Source: Metallyticus violacea
Taxonomy: Eukaryota; Arthropoda; Insecta; Mantodea; Metallyticidae
Direction of reading: 5' to 3'
Assembly (NCBI GenBank): GCA_030762175.1
Contig: JAUJEO010000019.1
Coordinates: forward strand, 2,052,001 to 2,116,000
DNA: 64,000 nt
Shown: positions 1 through 11,391 of the stretch, piece by piece
How positions within the stretch are numbered: position 1 is the first letter of the stretch
Layout of the letters: every line of letters starts with the position of its first letter
The notes under the pieces: model-generated
The model's database searches: none
What the model was told of the DNA's origin: nothing
The model's input: the letters and a program-made list of their open reading frames with translations, nothing else
Translations under genes and position numbers: made by a program

Positions 1-2520
1 AGAACAGAAAAAAAGTGATTCTAATGAAGTTTCCAAACTTCGAAAAAAATTTTTTTTCTTTTCGAGATTCTTTGCGCATAATATGCTTTACTGAGGCTAT
101 CAAAATAATGAAAGAGAACCATTTATCTCAAATAATAACGGAAAAAAAGTGATTCAAACGAAGTTTCCAAACTTCGAAAAAAAATTATTTTCTTTTCGAG
201 ATTCTTTGCGCATAATATGGTCTTCTGAGGCTATCAAACTAGTATAATAAAAGAGAACCAGTTATCTCAAATAAGAACGGAAAAAAAGTGATTCTAACGA
301 AGTTTCCAAACTTCGAAAAAAATTTTTTTTCTTTTCGAGATTCTTTGCGCATAATATGCTTTTCTGAGGCTATCAAAATAGTATAATGAAAGAGAACCAG
401 TTATCTCAAACAAGAACGGAAAAAAATTGATTTTAACGAAGTTTCCAAACTTCGAAAAAAAATTTTCTTCTTTTCGAGATTCTTTGCGCATAATATGCTT
501 TACTGAGGCTATCAAACTAGTATAATGAAAGAGAACCAGTTATCTCAAATAAGAACGGAAAAAAGTGATTCAAACGACGTTTCCAAACTTCGAAAAAAAT
601 TTTTTTTCTTTTCGAGATTCTTTGCGCATAATATGCCTTCTCTGAGAATATCAAACTAGTATAATGAAAGAGAACAAGTTATCTCAAACAAGAACGGAAA
701 AAAAGTGATTCTAACATAGTTTCCAAACTTCGAAAAAATTTTTTTTCTTTTCGAGATTCTTTGCGCATAATATGCTTTTCTGAGGCTATCAAACTGTATA
801 ATGAAAGAGAACTAGTTATCTCAAATAAGAACGAAAAAAAGTGATTCTAACGACGTTTCCAAACTTCGAAAAAAAATTTTTTTCTTTTCGATTTTCTTTG
901 CGCATAATATGCTTCTCTGAGGCTATCAAACTAGTATAATGAATGAGAACCAGTTATCTCAAACAAGAACGGAAAAAAAGTGATTCTAACGAAGTTTCCA
1001 AACTTCGAAAAAAATTTTTTTTCTTTTCGAGATTCTTTGCGCATAATATGCTTTTCTGAGGCTATCAAACTAGTATAATGAAAGAGAACCAGTTATCTCA
1101 AACAAGAACGGAAAAAAATTGATTTTAACGAAGTTTCCAAACTTCGAAAAAAATTTTCTTCTTTTCGAGATTCTTTGCGCATAATATGCTTTACTGAGGC
1201 TATCAAACTAGTATAATGAAAGAGAACAAGTTATCTCAAACAAGAACGGAAAAAAAGTGATTCTAACATAGTTTCCAAACTTCGAAAAAAATTTTTTTCT
1301 TTTCGAGATTCTTTGCGCATAATATGCTTTTCTGAGGCTATCAAACTGTATAATGAAAGAGAACTAGTTATCTCAAATAAGAACGAAAAAAAGTGATTCA
1401 AACGACGTTTCCAAACTTCGAAAAAAAAATTTTTTCTTTTCGAGATTCTTTGCGCAAAATATGCTTTACTGAGGCTATCAAAGTAGTATAATGAAAGAGA
1501 ACCAGTTATCTCAAATAAGAACGGAAAAAAAGTGATTCTAACGAAGTTTCCAAACTTCGAAAAAAATTTTTTTTCTTTTCGAGATTCTTTGCGCATAATA
1601 TGCTTTACTGAGGCTATCAAACTAGTATAATGAAAGAGAACCAGTTATCTCAAATAAGAACGGAAAAAAGTGATTCTAACGAAGTTTCCAAACTTCGAAA
1701 AAAATGTTTTTTCTTTTCGAGATTCTTTGCGCATAATATGCTTTACTGAGGCTATCAAACTAGCATAATGAAAGAGAACCAGTTATCTCAAATAAGAACG
1801 GAAAAAAAGTGATTCTAACGAAGTTTCCAAACTTCGAAAAAAATTTTTTTTCTTTTCAAGATTCTTTCCGCATAATATGCTTTTCTGAGGCTATCAAACT
1901 AGTATAATGAAAGAGAACCAGTTATCTCAAACAAGAACGGAAAAAAAGTGATATAAACGAAGTTTCCAAACTTCGAAAAAAATTTTTCTTCTTTTCGAGA
2001 TTCTTTGCGCATAATATGCTTTTCTGAGGCTATCAAACTAGTATAATGAAAGAGAACCAGTTATCTCAAATAAGAACGGAAAAAAGTGATTAAAAAGACG
2101 TTTCCAAACTTCGAAAAATTTTTTTTTTCTTTTCGAGATTTTTTGCGCATAATATGCTTTACTGAGGCTATCAAACTAGTATAATGAAAGAGAACCAGTT
2201 ATCTCAAATAAGAACGGAAAAAAGTGATTCAAACGACGTTTCCAAACTTCGAAAAAATTTTATTTTCTTTTCGAGATTTTTTGCGCATAATATGCTTTAC
2301 TGAGGCTATCAAACTAGTATAATGAAAGAGAACCAGTTATCTCAAATAAGAACGGAAAAAAGTGTTGAAACGACGTTTTCAAACTTCGAAAATTTTTTTT
2401 TTTTTTCGAGATTCTTTGCGCATAATATGCTTTACTGAGGCTATCAAACTAGTATAATGAAAGAGAACCAGTTATCTCAAATAAGAATGGAAAAAAAGTG
2501 ATTCTAAGGAAGTTTCCAAA
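1..2520. repeat. Left block, paralogue of 26.6-29.0 kb and 34.0-37.1 kb
   Basis: Marker order here matches two other places. The GGTCTTCTGAGG monomer at 218-229 lies 26,563 bp before its twin near 26,781 and 34,031 bp before one near 34,249. ATGCCTTCTCTG at 633 lies 26,564 and 34,580 bp before twins at 27,197 and 35,213. GTGTTGAAACG at 2,362 pairs with 28,927 and 37,081. Relative to 36.4 kb, one monomer (the AACCAGTATAATG/GATAGCTC type) is missing near 1,900, shifting the displacement from 34,581 to 34,719. The monomer at 93-226 is short (134 bp) because about five bases of ACTAGT are lost. The right edge at about 2,520 is a hybrid monomer: AAGAATGG...CTAAGGAAG from m16 runs into the CTTGGAAAACA of m3. 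Confidence 0.85.
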
Positions 2521-3196
2521 CTTGGAAAACATTTTTTTTCTTTTCGAGATTCTTGGCGCATAATATGCTTTACTGAGGCTATCAAACTAGTATAATGAAA
2601 GAGAACCAGTTATCTCAAATAAGAACGGAAAAAAGTGATTCAAACGACGTTTCCAAACTTCGAAAAAATTTTTTTTTCTTTTCGAGATTCTTTTCGCATA
2701 ATATGCTTTACTGAGGCTATCAAACTAGTATAATGAAAGAGAACCAGTTATCTCAAATAAGAACGGAAAAAAGTGATTGAAACGACGTTTCCAAACTTCG
2801 AAAAAAATTTTTTTTCTTTTCGAGATTCTTTGCGCATAATATGCTTTACTGAGGCTATCAAACTAGTATAATGAAAGAGAGCCAGTTATCTCAAATAAGA
2901 ATGGAAAATAGTGATTCTAAGGAAGTTTCCAAACTTCGAAAAAAAATTTTTTCATTTCGAGATTCCTTGCGCATAATATGCTTTTCTGAGGCTATCAAAC
3001 TACTATAATGAAAGATAACCAGTTATCTCAAATAAGAACGGAAAAAAGTGATTCAAACGACGTTTCCAAACTTCGAAAAAAAATTTTTTTCTTTTCGAGA
3101 TTCTTTGCGCAAAATATGCTTTACTGAGGCTATCAAAATAGTATAATGAAAGAGAACCAGTTATCTCAAATAAGAACGGAAAAAAAGTGATTCTAA

Positions 3197-3214
3197 CGAA
3201 GTTTCCAAACTTCG
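3197..3214. other. 18-bp dyad within the monomer (example)
   Basis: CGAAGTTT-CC-AAACTTCG is a perfect inverted repeat with 8-bp arms and a 2-bp centre. It recurs in each monomer that carries the CGAAG form. Monomers with CGACG keep the right arm but have one mismatch; CATAG, CATGG and AAGGAAG forms weaken the left arm further. A dyad this size could bind a dimeric protein or extrude a small cruciform, but no binding protein can be identified from sequence. Confidence 0.85.
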
Positions 3215-3237
3215 AAAAAAATTTTTTTTCTTTTCGA
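3212..3237. other. A-tract/T-tract block bracketed by TCGA (example)
   Basis: TCGA begins the block, A7 then T8 follow, then CTTTT and a second TCGA, so the block is roughly self-complementary. Oligo-A followed directly by oligo-T is known to bend DNA and to disfavour nucleosome wrapping. Tract length is the most variable part of the monomer: A ranges from about 4 to 9 and T from about 6 to 17, with some copies carrying CTTCTTTTC. The longest pure T runs occur in the GTGTTGAAACG monomers, for example 17 T at 4,186-4,202. Confidence 0.8.
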
Positions 3238-3247
3238 GATTCTTTGC

Positions 3248-3258
3248 GCATAATATGC
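3248..3258. other. Second, short dyad GCATA-A-TATGC (example)
   Basis: An 11-bp inverted repeat with 5-bp arms and a 1-bp centre, overlapping TGCGCA. It is intact in most monomers. Variants include GCAAAATATGC (the m7 tag), GCATAAAATGC (the m11 tag), GCATAATATTC (for example 5,331-5,341) and a clearly damaged GCTGATAATAAGC near 11,543. The last also appears at the matching place in copy B near 49,726. Confidence 0.7.
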
Positions 3259-5614
3259 TTTACTGAGGCTATCAAACTAGTATAATGAAAGAGAACCAGT
3301 TATCTCAAATAAGAACGGAAAAAAGTGATTCTAACGAAGTTTCCAAACTTCGAAAAAAATGTTTTTTCTTTTCGAGATTCTTTGCGCATAATATGCTTTA
3401 CTGAGGCTATCAAACTAGCATAATGAAAGAGAACCAGTTATCTCAAATAAGAACGGAAAAAAAGTGATTCTAACGAAGTTTCCAAACTTCGAAAAAAATT
3501 TTTTTTCTTTTCAAGATTCTTTCCGCATAATATGCTTTTCTGAGGCTATCAAACCAGTATAAAGAAAGAGAACCAGATAGCTCAAATAAGAACGGAAAAA
3601 AGTGATTCTAACGAAGTTTCCAAACTTCAAAAAAAAATTTTTTTCTTTTCGAGATTCTTTGCGCATAAAATGCTTCTCTGAGGCTATCAAACTAGTATAA
3701 TGAAAGAGAACCAGTTATCTCAAACAAGAACGGAAAAAAAGTGATTTAAACGAAGTTTCCAAACTTCGAAAAAAATTTTTCTTCTTTTCGAGATTCTTTG
3801 CGCATAATATGCTTTTCTGAGGCTATCAAACTAGTATAATGAAAGAGAACCAGTTATCTCAAATAAGAACGGAAAAAAGTGATTAAAAAGACGTTTCCAA
3901 ACTTCGAAAAAATTTTTTTTTCTTTTCGAGATTTTTTGCGCATAATATGCTTTACTGAGGCTATCAAACTAGTATAATGAAAGAGAACCAGTTATCTCAA
4001 ATAAGAACGGAAAAAAGTGATTCAAACGACGTTTCCAAACTTCGAAAAAATTTTTTTTTCTTTTCGAGATTTTTTGCGCATAATATGCTTTACTGAGGCT
4101 ATCAAACTAGTATAATGAAAGAGAACCAGTTATCTCAAATAAGAACGGAAAAAAGTGTTGAAACGACGTTTTCAAACTTCGAAAATTTTTTTTTTTTTTT
4201 TTCGAGATTCTTTGCGCATAATATGCTTTACTGAGGCTATCAAACTAGTATAATGAAAGAGAACCAGTTATCTCAAATAAGAATGGAAAAAAAGTGATTC
4301 TAAGGAAGTTTCCAAACTTCGAAAAAAATTTTTTTTCATTTCGAGATTCTTTGCGCATAATATGCTTTTCTGAGGCTATCAAATTACTATAATGAAAGAG
4401 AACCAGTTATCTCAAATAAGAACGGAAAAAAGTGATTCAAACGACGTTTCCACACTTCGAAAAAAAATTTTTTTCTTTTCGAGATTCTTTGCGCATAATA
4501 TGCTTTACTGAGGCTATCAAAGTAGTATAATGAAAGAGAACCAGTTACCTCAAATAAGAACAGAAAAAAAGTGATTCTAACGAAGTTTCCAAACTTCGAA
4601 AAAAATTTTTTTTCTTTTCGAGATTCTTTGCGCATAATATGCTTTTCTGAGGCTATCAAACTGTATAATGAAAGAGAACTAGTTATCTCAAATAAGAACG
4701 AAAAAAAGTGATTCTAACGACGTTTCCAAACTTCGAAAAAAAAATTTTTTCTTTTCGAGATTCTTTGCGCATAATATGCTTCTCTGCGGCTATCAAACTA
4801 GTATAATGAATGAGAACCAGTTATTTCAAACAAGAACGGAAAAAAAGTGATTCTAACGAAGTTTCCAAACTTCGAAAAAAATTTTTTTTCTTTTCGAGAT
4901 TCTTTGCGCATAATATGCTTTTCTGAGGCTATCAAACTAGTATAATGAAAGAGAACCAGTTATCTCAAACAAGAACGGAAAAAAATTGATTTTAACGAAG
5001 TTTCCAAACTTCGAAAAAAAATTTTCTTCTTTTCGAGATTCTTTGCGCATAATATGCTTTACTGAGGCTATCAAACTAGTATAATGAAAGAGAACAAGTT
5101 ATCTCAAACAAGAACGGAAAAAAAGTGATTCTAACATAGTTTCCAAACTTCGAAAAAAATTTTTTTCTTTTCGAGATTCTTTGCGCATAATATGCTTTTC
5201 TGAGGCTATTAACTGTATAATGAAAGAGAACTAGTTATCTCAAATAAGAACGAAAAAATGTGATTCTAACGACGTTTCCAAACTTCGAAAAAAAATTTTT
5301 TTCTTTTCGAGATTCTTTGCGCATAATATTCTTCTCTGAGGCTATCAAACTAGTATAATGAATGAGAACCAGTTATCTCAAACAAGAACGGAAAAAAAGT
5401 GATTCTAACGAAGTTTCCAAACTTCGAAAAAAATTTTTCTTCTTTTCGAGATTCTTTGCGCATAATATGCTTCTCTGAGGCTATCAAACTAGTATAATGA
5501 AAGAGAACAAGTTATCTCAAACAAGAACGGAAAAAAAGTGATTCTAACGAAGTTTCCAAACTTCGAAAAAATTTTTTTTCTTTTCGAGATTCTTTGCGCA
5601 TAATATGCTTTTCT

Positions 5615-8600
5615 GAGGCTATCAAACTAGTATAATGAAAGAGATCCAGTTATCTCAAACAAGAACGGAAAAAAAGTGATTTTAACGAAGTTTCCAAACT
5701 TCGAAAAAAAATTTTCTTCTTTTCGAAATTCTTTGCGCATAATATGCTTTACTGAGGCTATCAAACTAGTATAATGAAAGAGAACCAGTTATCTCAAATA
5801 AGAACGGAAAAAAGTGATTCAAACGACGTTTCCAAACTTCGAAAAAAAAATTTTTTCTTTTCGAGATTCTTTGCGCATAATATGCTTTACTGAGGCTATC
5901 AAACTAGTATAATGAAAGAGAACCAGTTATCTCAAATAAGAACGGAAAAAAATTGATTCTAACGAAGTTTCCAAACTTGGAAAACATTTTTTTTCTTTTC
6001 GAGATTCTTTGCGCATAATATGCTTTACTGAGGCTATCAAACTAGTATAATGAAAGAGAACCAGTTATCTCAAATAAGAACGGAAAAAAGTGATTCAAAC
6101 GACGTTTCCAAACTTCGAAAAAATTTTTTTTTCTTTTCGAGATTCTTTTCGCATAATATGCTTTACTGAGGCTATCAAACTAGTATAATGAAAGAGAACC
6201 AGTTATCTCAAATAAGAACGGAAAAAAGTGATTGAAACGACGTTTCCAAACTTCGAAAAAAATTTTTTTTCTTTTCGAGATTCTTTGCGCATAATATGCT
6301 TTACTGAGGCTATCAAACTAGTATAATGAAAGAGAGCCAGTTATCTCAAATAAGAATGGAAAAAAAGTGATTCTAAGGAAGTTTCCAAACTTCGAAAAAA
6401 AATTTTTTTCATTTCGAGATTCTTTGCGCATAATATGCTTTTCTGAGTCTATCAAACTACTATAATGAAAGATAACCAGTTATCTCAAATAAGAACGGAA
6501 AAAAGTGATTCAAACGACGTTTCCAAACTTCGAAAAAAAATTTTTTTCTTTTCGAGATTCTTTGCGCAAAATATGCTTTACTGAGGCTATCAAAGTAGTA
6601 TAATGAAAGAGAACCAGTTATCTCAAATAAGAACGGAAAAAAAGTGATTCTAACGAAGTTTCCAAACTTCGAAAAAAATTTTTTTTCTTTTCGAGAATCT
6701 TTGCGCATAATATGCTTTACTGAGGCTATCAAACTAGTATAATGAAAGAGAACCAGTTATCTCAAATAAGAACGGAAAAAAGTGATTCTAACGAAGTTTC
6801 CAAACTTCGAAAAAAATGTTTTTTTTTTTCGAGATTCTTTGCGCATAATATGCTTTACTGAGGCTATCAAACTAGCATAATGAAAGAGAACCAGTTATCT
6901 CAAATAAGAACGGAAAAAAAGTGATTCTAACGAAGTTTCCAAACTTCGAAAAAAATTTTTTTTCTTTTCAAGATTCTTTCCGCATAATATGCTTTTCTGA
7001 GGCTATCAAACCAGTATAATGAAAGAGAACCAGATAGCTCAAATAAGAACGGAAAAAAGTGATTCTAACGAAGTTTCCAAACTTCAAAAAAATTTTTTTT
7101 TCTTTTCGAGATTCTTTGCGCATAAAATGCTTCTCTGAGGCTATCAAACTAGTATAATGAAAGAGAACCAGTTATCTCAAACAAGAACGGAAAAAAAGTG
7201 ATTTAAACGAAGTTTCCAAACTTCGAAAAAAATTTTTCTTCTTTTCGAGATTCTTTGCGCATAATATGCTTTTCTGAGGCTATCAAACTAGTATAATGAA
7301 AGAGAACCAGTTATCTCAAATAAGAACGGAAAAAAGTGATTAAAAAGACGTTTCCAAACTTCGAAAATTTTTTTTTTTCTTTTCGAGTTTTTTGCGCATA
7401 ATATGCTTTACTGAGGCTATCAAACTAGTATAATGAAAGAGAACCAGTTATCTCAAATAAGAACGGAAAAAAGTGATTCAAACGACGTTTCCAAACTTCG
7501 AAAAAATTTTTTTTTCTTTTCGAGATTTTTTGCGCATAATATGCTTTACTGAGGCTATCAAACTAGTATAATGAAAGAGAACCAGTTATCTCAAATAAGA
7601 ACGGAAAAAAGTGTTGAAACGACGTTTTCAAACTTCGAAAATTTTTTTTTTTTTTTCGAGATTCTTTGCGCATAATATGCTTTACTGAGGCTATCAAACT
7701 AGTATAATGAAAGAGAACCAGTTATCTCAAATAAGAATGGAAAAAAAGTGATTCTAAGGAAGTTTCCAAACTTCGAAAAAAATTTTTTTTCATTTCGAGA
7801 TTCTTTGCGCATAATATGCTTTTCTGAGGCTATCAAATTACTATAATGAAAGAGAACCAGTTATCTCAAATAAGAACGGAAAAAAGTGATTCAAACGACG
7901 TTTCCACACTTCGAAAAAAAATTTTTTTCTTTTCGAGATTCTTTGCGCATAATATGCTTTACTGAGGCTATCAAAGTAGTATAATGAAAGAGAACCAGTT
8001 ACCTCAAATAAGAACAGAAAAAAAGTGATTCTAACGAAGTTTCCAAACTTCGAAAAAATTTTTTTTTCTTTTCGAGATTCTTTGCGCATAATATGCTTTT
8101 CTGAGGCTATCAAACTGTATAATGAAAGAGAACTAGTTATCTCAAATAAGAACGAAAAAAAGTGATTCTAACGACGTTTCCAAACTTCGAAAAAAAATTT
8201 TTTTCTTTTCGAGATTCTTTGCGCATAATATGCTTCTCTGAGGCTATCAAACTAGTATAATGAATGAGAACCAGTTATCTCAAACAAGAACGGGAAAAAA
8301 GTGATTCTAACGAAGTTTCCAAACTTCGAAAAAAATTTTTTTTCTTTTCGAGATTCTTTGCGCATAATATGCTTTTCTGAGGCTATCAAACTAGTATAAT
8401 GAAAGAGAACCAGTTATCTCAAACAAGAACGGAAAAAAATTGATTTTAACGAAGTTTCCAAACTTCGAAAAAAAATTTTCTTCTTTTCGAGATTCTTTGC
8501 GCATAATATGCTTTACTGAGGCTATCAAACTAGTATAATGAAAGAGAACAAGTTATCTCAAACAAGAACGGAAAAAAAGTGATTCTAACATAGTTTCCAA

Positions 8601-9069
8601 ACTTCGAAAAAAATTTTTTTCTTTTCGAGATTCTTTGCGCATAATATGCTTTTCTGAGGCTATCAAACTGTATAATGAAAGAGAACTAGTTATCTCAAAT
8701 AAGAACGAAAAAAAGTGATTCTAACGACGTTTCCAAACTTCGAAAATAATTTTTTTCTTTTCGAGATTCTTTGCGCATAATATTCTTCTCTGAGGCTATC
8801 AAACTAGTATAATGAATGAGAACCAGTTATCTCAAACAAGAACGGAAAAAAAGTGATTCTAACGAAGTTTCCAAACTTCGAAAAAAATTTTTCTTCTTTT
8901 CGAGATTCTTTGCGCATAATATGCTTCTCTGAGGCTATCAAACTAGTATAATGAAAGATAACAAGTTATCTCAAACAAGAACGGAAAAAAAGTGATTCTA
9001 ACGAAGTTTCCAAACTTCGAAAAAATTTTTTTTTCTTTTCGAGATTCTTTGCGCATAATATGCTTTTCT
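5615..9069. repeat. 25-mer HOR, full unit (m1-m25), 3,455 bp
   Basis: This runs from the GAGG of the m1 monomer (GTGATTTTAACG near 5,677) to the next m1 (near 9,131): 3,455 bp, 25 x 138.2. Markers sit 3,454-3,457 bp from their counterparts in the previous unit: AAAGATAACC near 3,013/6,470, GTGTTG 4,155/7,611, CCACACTTCG near 4,450/7,904. m18 to m25 include the AACTGTATAATG/GAACTAG monomers (near 8,115 and 8,670), GAATGAG monomers, and the CTAACATAG monomer. This is the clearest complete example of the HOR in the window. Confidence 0.88.
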
Positions 9070-9621
9070 GAGGCTATCAAACTAGTATAATGAAAGAGAA
9101 CCAGTTATCTCAAACAAGAACGGAAAAAAAGTGATTTTAACGAAGTTTCCAAACTTCGAAAAAAAATTTTCTTCTTTTCGAAATTCTTTGCGCATAATAT
9201 GCTTTACTGAGGCTATCAAAATAGTATAATGAAAGAGAACCAGTTATCTCAAATAAGAACGGAAAAAAGTGATTCAAACGAAGTTTCCAAACTTGGAAAA
9301 CATTTTTTTTCTTTTCGAGATTCTTTGCGCATAGTATGCTTTACTGAGGCTATCAAACTAGTATAATGAAAGAGAACCAGTTATCTCAAATAAGAACGGA
9401 AAAAAGTGATTCAAACGACGTTTCCAAACTTCGAAAAAAATTTTTTTTCTTTTCGAGATTCTTTGCGCATAATATGCTTTACTGAGGCTATCAAACTAGT
9501 ATAATGAAAGAGAACCAGTTATCTCAAATGAGAACGGAAAAAAGTGATTCAAACGACGTTTCCAAACTTCGAAAAAATTTTTTTTTCTTTTCGAGATTCT
9601 TTGCGCATAATATGCTTTACT

Positions 9622-9758
9622 GAGGCTATCAAACTAGTATAATGAAAGAGAACCAGTTATCTCAAATAAGAACGGAAAAAGGTGATTCAAACGACGTTTC
9701 CAAAATTCGAAAAAAATTTTTTTCTTTTTGAGATTCTTTGCGCATAATATGCTTTACT
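9622..9758. repeat. Monomer present in copy A, absent from copy B
   Basis: The displacement between copies falls from 38,459 at CAAATGAGAACGG (9,526/47,985) to 38,322 at CAAAGTAG (9,771/48,093), a loss of 137 bp in copy B. The missing unit carries GGTGATTCAAACGACG and CCAAAATTCG with TTTTTGAG. Very similar monomers survive at about 39,300 and 54,810, which suggests the unit is ancestral and was lost from copy B. The exact break cannot be placed within the identical flanks. Confidence 0.85.
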
Positions 9759-10004
9759 GAGGCTATCAAAGTAGTATAATGAAAGAGAACCAGTTATCTC
9801 AAATAAGAATGGAAAAAAAGTGATTCTAAGGAAGTTGCCAAACTTCGAAAAAAAAATTTTTTCATTTCGAGATTCTTTGCGCATAATATGCTTTTCTGAG
9901 GCTATCAAACTACTATAATGAAAGAGAACCAGTTATCTCAAATAAGAACGGAAAAAAGTGATTCAAACGACGTTTCCAAACTTCGAAAAAAAATTTTTTT
10001 CTTT

Positions 10005-10935
10005 TCGAGATTCTTTGCGCATAATATGCTTTACTGAGGCTATCAAAGTAGTATAATGAAAGAGAACCAGTTATCTCAAATAAGAACGGAAAAAACGTGA
10101 TTCCAACGAAGTTTCCAAACTTCGAAAAAATTTTTTTTTCTTTTCGAGATTCTTTGCGCATAATATGCTTTACTGAGGCTATCAAACTAGTATAATGAAA
10201 GAGAACCATTTATCTCAAATAATAACGGAAAAAGAGTGATTCAAACGACGTTTCCAAACTTCGAAAAATTTTTTTTTTCTTTTCCAGATTTTTTGCGCAT
10301 AATATGCTTTACTGAGGCTATCAAACTAGTATAATGAAAGAGAACCAGTTATCTCAAATAAGAACGGAAAAAAAGTGATTCTAACGAAGTTTCCAAACTT
10401 CGAAAAAAATTTTTCTTCTTTTCGAGATTCTTTGCGCATAATATGCTTCTCTGAGGCTATCAAACTAGTATAATGAAAGAGAACAAGTTATCTCAAACAA
10501 GAACGGAAAAAAAGTGATTCTAACGAAGTTTCCAAACTTCGAAAAAAATTTTTTCTTCTTTTCGAGATTCTTTCCGCATAATATGCTTCTCTGAGGCTAT
10601 CAAACAAGTATAATGAAAGAGAACTAGTTATCTCAAATAAGAACGGAAAAATGTGATTAAAACGACGTTTCCAAACTTCGAAAAAAATTTTTCTTCTTTT
10701 CGAGATTCTTTGCGCATAATATGCTTTACTGAGGCTATCAAAGTAGTATAATGAAAGAGAACCAGTTATCTCAAATAGGAACGGAAAAAAAGTGATTCTA
10801 ACGAAGTTTCCAAACTTCGAAAAATTTTTTTTTTCTTTTCGAGATTCTTTGCGCATAATATGCTTTACTGAGGCTATCAAACTAGTATAATGAAAGAGAA
10901 CCATTTATCTCAAATAATAACGGAAAAAAAGTGAT
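10005..10935. repeat. Spaced duplication of ~0.93 kb, left copy
   Basis: This matches 11,392-12,322 at a constant displacement of 1,387 bp (10 monomers). Shared rare marks are AAACGTGATTCCAACG (cgtga at 10,096 and 11,483), GGAAAAAGAGTG (10,234/11,621), and the TTTCTTCTTTTCGAGATTCTTTCCGC type. The match starts within the conserved TTCGAGATTCTTTGCGC and ends where AATAACGG is followed by GATTAAAACG here and GATTCAAACG on the right. About 457 bp of other monomers lie between the copies. Confidence 0.82.
10036..10174. repeat. Second monomer present in copy A, absent from copy B
   Basis: The displacement falls again, from 38,322 at GAAGTTGCC to 38,183 at GGAAAAAGAGTG (10,234/48,417): 139 bp, one monomer. 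The missing unit is the rare AAACGTGATTCCAACG form. It survives at 11,483 (with its copy B partner near 49,666) and near 55,204, so loss from copy B is the simpler reading. Confidence 0.85.
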
Positions 10936-11391
10936 TAAAACGAAGTTTCCAAACTTCGAAAAAAAATTTTCTTCTTTTCGAGATTCTTTGCGCATAATAT
11001 GCTTTACTGAGGCTATCAAACTAGTATAATGAAAGAGAACAAGTTATCTCAAACAAGAACGGAAAAAAAGTGATTCTAACATGGTTTCCAAACTTCGAAA
11101 AAAATTTTTTTCTTTTCGAGATTCTTTGCGCATAATATGCTTTTCTGAGGCTATCAAACTGTATAATGAAAGAGAACTAGTTATCTCAAATAAGAACGAA
11201 AAAAAGTGATTCTAACGACGTTTCCAAACTTCGAAAAAAATTTTTTTTCTTTTCGAGATTCTTTGCGCATAATATTCTTCTCTGAGGCTATCAAACTAGT
11301 ATAATGAATGAGAACCAGTTATCTCAAACAAGAACGGAAAAAAAGTGATTCTAACGAAGTTTCCAAACTTCGAAAAAAATTTTTCTTCTTT

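Larger units (their letters stand above)
3126..3264 (+). repeat. Representative 139-bp monomer
   Basis: A near-consensus unit starting at GAGGCTAT. In monomer coordinates: 12-17 is normally ACTAGT (SpeI; one base differs here), 72-89 the main dyad, 86-91 TTCGAA (BstBI), 90-96 A7, 97-104 T8, 109-112 TCGA, 120-125 TGCGCA (FspI), and 123-133 the second dyad. The last bases before the next unit form a useful subfamily tag: CTTTACT, CTTTTCT, CTTCTCT, CCTTCTCT, CTCTTCT, GTCTTCT or, at the far right, CTTGTCT. Another variable zone is monomer 62-75 (GTGATTCTAACGAAG, GTGATTCAAACGACG, GTGATTTTAACGAAG, GTGTTGAAACGACG and others). Most length differences lie in the A/T tract and the poly-A at 55-61. Confidence 0.95.
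2521..5614. repeat. 25-mer HOR, partial unit (m3-m25)
   Basis: This starts at m3 (CTTGGAAAACA) and follows the same order as the next unit. m4 ends GATTCTTTTCGC, m5 is GTGATTGAAACG, m6 GAGAGCCAG with CTAAGGAAG, m7 AAAGATAACC with GCAAAATATGC, m9 AAAATGTTTTTTC, m10 AACTAGCATAATG with TTTCCGC, m11 GATAGCTC, m12 GTGATTTAAACG, m13 GTGATTAAAAAGACG, m15 GTGTTGAAACG, m17 TTCCACACTTCG, and m18 GTTACCTC. m6 in this unit carries private changes (GGAAAATAGTG, TTCCTTGCGC) that are shared only with copy B. Confidence 0.85.

Noticed and set aside
3137..3151. TAGTATAATG resembling a bacterial -10 box
   Set aside because: It recurs every ~138 bp with no -35 partner at proper spacing and no gene downstream. 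The array is not bacterial in character.
3181..3200. CENP-B-box-like word on the minus strand (CTTCGTTAGAATCAC)
   Set aside because: TTCG and the A five bases later match the consensus, but the essential CGGG half is absent (CACT instead). A half match in an AT-rich repeat is weak, so I do not call a CENP-B box.
3197..3234. Hairpin followed by T-run resembling a Rho-independent or Pol III terminator
   Set aside because: The stem is AT-rich with a 2-base loop, A7 lies between stem and T-run, it occurs in every monomer, and there is no upstream gene. It is part of the satellite design.
4186..4202. 17-T run as a sequencing error
   Set aside because: The matching place in copy B (42,645-42,661) also has 17 T, and all GTGTTGAAACG monomers have lengthened T-runs because they lost the interrupting C. 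The lengths may still be off by a base or two.
10488..10904. Long minus-strand open frames (up to 138 codons, many near-identical 73-99-codon versions across the window)
   Set aside because: They are translations of the monomer. The minus-strand frame is open through one to three units and closes when unit length (137, 138, 139) shifts the frame. Their edges fall at the same monomer positions each time, the A/T tract gives Lys/Phe runs, and there is no conserved start context, domain or frame preservation.
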